Positions 14,463 to 17,419 of a stretch of DNA of 17,419 nucleotides are shown here, in pieces. The position numbers and the translations under genes were made by a program. The stretch is from Acidimicrobiales bacterium. Its GTDB lineage: Bacteria; Actinomycetota; Acidimicrobiia; Acidimicrobiales; Iamiaceae. The notes beneath the pieces were generated by a model, which was not told the origin of the DNA, searched no databases, and was given only the letters and a program-made list of their open reading frames with translations. Location of the stretch: the NCBI GenBank assembly GCA_020439605.1, contig JAGQSI010000010.1, forward strand, positions 1-17,419, given 5' to 3'. Positions within the stretch are counted from its first letter, which is position 1, and each line of letters opens with the position of its first letter.

Positions 14463-14468
14463 AGCCTA
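14463..14468 (-). promoter_or_regulatory. -10 box (TAGGCT) for the leaderless SRPBCC gene
   Basis: On the minus strand TAGGCT is followed by GTGACG and then ATG 14456. The layout is the same as TAGCCT-GTGCGC-GTG at the cysteine desulfurase gene. TANNNT with a six-base spacer places the transcription start at the start codon. Confidence 0.5.
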
Positions 14469-14579
14469 GAGAACGCGCGGGCGGACCCCTCAGAGCCTCG
14501 ATCGACACCTTGAGATCTCGTCTTTGAGAAAGTGCGTATGCATGCATTTGGGTCAATGGCATAGCGACGCGGGGAACTG

Positions 14580-15335
14580 TTGGACCAAACTGCGCAGGTG
14601 GATGGGTACGAAACGAGTTCCTACGGTGACGGGCTTGCCGAGGTGTACGACGAATGGTTCGCCAACGTTGGGGACCTCGATGCCGTTGTAGAACTGGTCT
14701 CACAACTCGCATCTTCTGGCAACGGCTCGGTGATGGAACTTGGCGTGGGCACCGGTCGCATTGCTCTACCACTAGCGGCGAGAGGTCTGAGTGTGCTCGG
14801 AATCGATGGTTCCGAACTCATGTTGGAGCGCCTCGCCCAAAAGGACCCGGGCGCTACGGTCGAGCGTTTGCATGGGGATTTCTCGGTGATTTCCTTACCG
14901 CAAAGAAAGTTCGAGGTCGCGTTCGTGGCCTTCAATACGTTGTTCAACCTCGTAGAGCCTGGGGCTCAGGCTCGATGCTTTCAATCTGTGTCGGCGCACC
15001 TGAGCGCTAGCGGATCATTTCTGATCGAGGCTTTTGTGCCTGACCCGGCCGGGCCCAAAGCGACGATCGAGCCCCGTACCATTGCCCTTGACAGGGTGGT
15101 GCTCTCAGCAAGCAAGTCTGATCCGAACGCTCAAGAGGTGATGGGTCAGTACATCGACATCAGTAGCGACGGAATTGTGATGAGGCCTTGGCAGATTCGC
15201 TGGTCAACCCCAGAACAGTTGGATGAGATGGCTAGCGACGCGGGTCTGGTGCTGAGCGAGAGGTGGGAGGACTGGAGCAGGTCCCCGTTCTCGGAGACCT
15301 CACCCACCCACCTGTCTCGTTATCAACTTGCATGA
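14580..15335 (+). CDS. Class I SAM-dependent methyltransferase
   Basis: A 251-residue Rossmann-fold methyltransferase. The SAM-binding motif I is clear (VMELGVGTGRIALPLAARG, about 51-69), followed by the acidic end of strand 2 in LGIDGSELMLERL and the motif near strand 4, FEVAFVAFNTLFNL. The N-terminal YGDGLAEVYDEWF is common in small-molecule methyltransferases of this class (Methyltransf_25-like). The substrate is not identifiable. The start is TTG 14580, supported by GGGGA (14571-14575) four bases upstream; GTG 14598 is a shorter alternative without a Shine-Dalgarno sequence. It is divergent from the SRPBCC gene across a 117-base region that also holds the palindrome ATGCATGCAT (14538-14547). 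Confidence 0.87.
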   Translation: MDQTAQVDGYETSSYGDGLAEVYDEWFANVGDLDAVVELVSQLASSGNGSVMELGVGTGRIALPLAARGLSVLGIDGSELMLERLAQKDPGATVERLHGDFSVISLPQRKFEVAFVAFNTLFNLVEPGAQARCFQSVSAHLSASGSFLIEAFVPDPAGPKATIEPRTIALDRVVLSASKSDPNAQEVMGQYIDISSDGIVMRPWQIRWSTPEQLDEMASDAGLVLSERWEDWSRSPFSETSPTHLSRYQLA

Positions 15336-15376
15336 GTGCCCGTAGCTCGCCCTGCATCAAATCGTTGGAGCGTCAC

Positions 15377-15382
15377 TAGCCT
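15377..15382 (+). promoter_or_regulatory. -10 box (TAGCCT) for the leaderless cysteine desulfurase-mnmA unit
   Basis: TAGCCT is followed by GTGCGC and the in-frame GTG at 15389. The six-base spacer matches the leaderless arrangement at glpX, the J-domain gene and the SRPBCC gene. No Shine-Dalgarno sequence is near, and no convincing -35 is seen. Confidence 0.5.
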
Positions 15383-15388
15383 GTGCGC

Positions 15389-16549
15389 GTGAGCTTTGCC
15401 TACCTGGATCATGCGGCGTCCACGCCGATGCGACCCGAGGCTATTGCGGCGATGCTTGACATCTTGGAGAACGCCCCTGGCAATCCCTCGGGTCAACACA
15501 CGTGGGCCAGGCGGGCTCGTCGAGCGATAGATGACGCTCGCGATGTGGTTGCCGACACCATTGGCGCCAATCCCGGTGAGATCGTGTTCACCTCTGGTGG
15601 TACCGAGTCAGACAACCTCGCCATCTTGGGTACGAGTCGAGCCGTTGGCGCGGCGTCGGTGTGTTTCGAAACCGACCATCACGCTTCTGTCGAGCCGGTC
15701 CAATTGAGCGGTGGCGTGGTCTTGAGTGTGGAGGGCGTAGCGGCGCTCAACCCGCAACTCGTGCGAAGGCAGCTAAACGAGTTGGGCGATATAGCTGTCG
15801 TATCGTTTTGTGCGGTCAACAGCGAACTTGGTCTGGTTGCGCCAGTTTCAGAACTGGTCGAATCCATACGGTCGGCCGCGCCTCGAGCCCTGGTCCACAT
15901 AGACGCAGTAGCGGCCGCTTCGTGGCTTGACCTTCGAGCGATGTGGGAGATGGTTGATCTCATGACATTGAGCGGTCACAAAGTCGGCGGACCCAAGGGT
16001 GTTGGGGTCCTTGGGGTCAGAGCGGGTACGCCGCTTTCCCCCGTAGTGGTTGGCGGAGCCCAAGAGCGTGAAAGAAGGGCAGGCACACAGAACCTTGCAG
16101 GTGCGGTGGCCATGGCGGCGGCTCTAGAGGTAGCGGTGCGTCAGCGAGATTCAAGTGTGGAACGGATAGGAGAGCTTCGAGATCGGCTTCGCAAAGGACT
16201 GTTGAACGAACTCGGCTCGCAAGTGTCCGAGACTCTCAAACCCGACGACGGAGCGCAGATTCCCAACACATTGCATCTGTGCGTTCGTGACGTTCATCGT
16301 GAGGCTCTGCTGCTTCGCCTGGATCAGCGCGGCGTAGCCGCATCAGCTGGTTCTAGTTGCGCTAGCGGCGCACCCGAGCGTTCACATGTGGTGGAGGCGC
16401 TTCGTATGCCCGGCGATCTTCGCGATGGAGCACTTCGGCTTTCGCTTGGTTGGAATACCACCGCCGAGGAAGTGGATCATGCCTTGAGCGTGATCCCAGC
16501 CACGGTGAGACAACTGGCGCAAACGACTACGAGTGAGGTGGCCAGGTGA
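15389..16549 (+). CDS. Cysteine desulfurase (NifS/IscS class V aminotransferase)
   Basis: PLP enzyme that takes sulfur from cysteine as an enzyme-bound persulfide and releases alanine. In the 386-residue product YLDHAASTPM opens the fold, SGGTESDNLA (69-78) binds PLP phosphate, H97 in ETDHHA stacks on the cofactor, the Schiff-base lysine is K198 in LSGHKVGGPKG, and the persulfide cysteine is C324 in AGSSCASG, a group I-type loop. Its stop overlaps the mnmA GTG by four bases, so the pair is co-translated, as in the dedicated YrvO-MnmA sulfur relay of Bacillus; direct sulfur donation to MnmA is inferred. I start at GTG 15389, giving MSFAYLDHAA, in line with the -10 box; GTG 15383 is the alternative. 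Confidence 0.93.
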   Translation: MSFAYLDHAASTPMRPEAIAAMLDILENAPGNPSGQHTWARRARRAIDDARDVVADTIGANPGEIVFTSGGTESDNLAILGTSRAVGAASVCFETDHHASVEPVQLSGGVVLSVEGVAALNPQLVRRQLNELGDIAVVSFCAVNSELGLVAPVSELVESIRSAAPRALVHIDAVAAASWLDLRAMWEMVDLMTLSGHKVGGPKGVGVLGVRAGTPLSPVVVGGAQERERRAGTQNLAGAVAMAAALEVAVRQRDSSVERIGELRDRLRKGLLNELGSQVSETLKPDDGAQIPNTLHLCVRDVHREALLLRLDQRGVAASAGSSCASGAPERSHVVEALRMPGDLRDGALRLSLGWNTTAEEVDHALSVIPATVRQLAQTTTSEVAR

Positions 16550-17419
16550 AGGTAATGGTGATGATGTCTGGGGGCGTGGACTCATCGGTGGCTGCGGCGC
16601 TGGTGCGTGACGCAGGCCACGATGTGGTGGGTGTGACACTCAAGTTGTGGGGTGGTGAGAGCGATTCTGGTTGCTGCTCGGTGAGCGACGTGGACGATGC
16701 CCGACGAGCCGCGGATGCGCTGGGAGTTGACCACCACGTCTTTGATTTCTCCGATTCGTTCACCCGCCACGTCGTAGAGCCATATGTCCAGGACCATCAG
16801 GTGGGCAGAACCCCTAATCCATGTATCGAGTGCAATCGTCACCTCAAGTTTGCAGCGGTGGACGAGCGGGCGCGCTCGCTCGGCTTTGACGCGGTGGCTA
16901 CTGGCCATCACGCCCGAATTGTTCTTAAGGACGATGGGACCTATCGGATTGCGCGCGGGGCGGACCCTGCCAAGGACCAGAGCTATGTGTTGCACATGTT
17001 GGATCAGGAGCACCTCGCGAGGACGCTGCTCCCAATTGGACACATGACCAAGACGGAGGTGCGCGCTCTCGCTCAACGCTTTGGTATGAGAACTGCCACC
17101 AAACCCGACAGCCAGGACGTGTGCTTCATCACCAGCAAGCAGGGTCGGGAATCGTTTCTGGCTCAGCGCACCACCCTCACGCCGGCCACAGTGCTGGATC
17201 AGTCGGGCAAGGAGCTGGGTTCCGTTGGATCAGCCCAGATGGTCACCATCGGCCAAAGGAGAGGGCTTGGGCTCCCTGGAGGAACAGCACCCCAGTTCGT
17301 CCTCGACGTTGATGTAGAAGGCCAGAGAGTTGTTGTAGGAGAGCGACGAGACTTGAGGGTTGACTCGCAGCCCTTTGAGAGGCTCGCATGGAGTTCGGAC
17401 CAGATAGCCGGAGAAGTTC
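16546..17419 (+). CDS. mnmA: tRNA 2-thiouridylase MnmA, N-terminal 291 residues (3' end outside window)
   Basis: Makes 2-thiouridine at wobble position 34 of tRNA-Lys, -Glu and -Gln, activating the base with ATP and adding sulfur from a persulfide. The frame is open from GTG 16546 to the window edge. It shows the PP-loop SGGVDSS (8-14), the catalytic cysteine C93 in RTPNPCIECNRHLKF, ATGHHAR (118-124), the conserved KDQSYVLHML stretch, and the second catalytic cysteine C193 in KPDSQDVCFI. TIGQRRGLGLPGG follows in the central domain. About 70 residues of the C-terminal beta-barrel are missing. GTG 16546 shares four bases with the desulfurase stop, and the AGG at 16544-16546 touches it, so translation probably depends on coupling. 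Confidence 0.95.
   Translation, partial: MKVMVMMSGGVDSSVAAALVRDAGHDVVGVTLKLWGGESDSGCCSVSDVDDARRAADALGVDHHVFDFSDSFTRHVVEPYVQDHQVGRTPNPCIECNRHLKFAAVDERARSLGFDAVATGHHARIVLKDDGTYRIARGADPAKDQSYVLHMLDQEHLARTLLPIGHMTKTEVRALAQRFGMRTATKPDSQDVCFITSKQGRESFLAQRTTLTPATVLDQSGKELGSVGSAQMVTIGQRRGLGLPGGTAPQFVLDVDVEGQRVVVGERRDLRVDSQPFERLAWSSDQIAGEV

Overview
The window is a gene-dense chromosomal stretch of a moderately high-GC actinobacterium. It holds 18 protein-coding genes and no gap longer than about 150 bases. An Acidimicrobiia-like lineage is my best guess, from the class II fructose-bisphosphatase, trehalose synthase and B-box rhomboid, frequent GTG/TTG starts, and TANNNT -10 boxes placed one turn upstream of start codons that lack a Shine-Dalgarno sequence. 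The exact taxon is inferred, not shown. I saw no tRNA, rRNA, CRISPR array, insertion sequence, prophage or other sign of recent transfer.

Left part (1-4613): the end of the ATP synthase operon (atpD C-terminus, atpC) is followed by a six-helix membrane protein of unknown function. A convergent hairpin separates this from glpX (gluconeogenic fructose-1,6-bisphosphatase) on the minus strand. glpX diverges from a Ppx/GppA-family polyphosphate/pppGpp phosphatase, and the two start codons are only 16 bases apart.

Middle part (4684-10674): a zinc-ribbon protein with two tandem copies of a ferredoxin-like-sized module and an acidic tail, a protein with a C-terminal J-domain, and a small alpha/beta hydrolase form a plus-strand run. 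It converges on an MFS transporter with an unusual soluble N-terminal extension of about 120 residues. Divergent from the transporter is a tight cluster of a NifU-like Fe-S scaffold domain, a MeaB/ArgK-type G3E GTPase (chaperone of adenosylcobalamin-dependent acyl-CoA mutases) and an enoyl-CoA hydratase. It fits acyl-CoA or propionate-type metabolism, although no mutase lies in view.

Right part (10752-17419): a nitroreductase, trehalose synthase (treS) without a visible maltokinase partner, and a B-box zinc-finger rhomboid protease. A minus-strand SRPBCC-fold protein diverges from a SAM methyltransferase. A cysteine desulfurase overlaps mnmA by four bases, which looks like a dedicated sulfur donor and tRNA 2-thiouridylase pair; mnmA runs off the window.

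No gene cluster looks like a wholly new system. The most informative non-obvious signal is regulatory: at four transcription-unit heads a TANNNT hexamer lies exactly six bases before an ATG/GTG with no Shine-Dalgarno sequence, as expected for leaderless mRNAs, and several other unit heads have similar boxes nearby.
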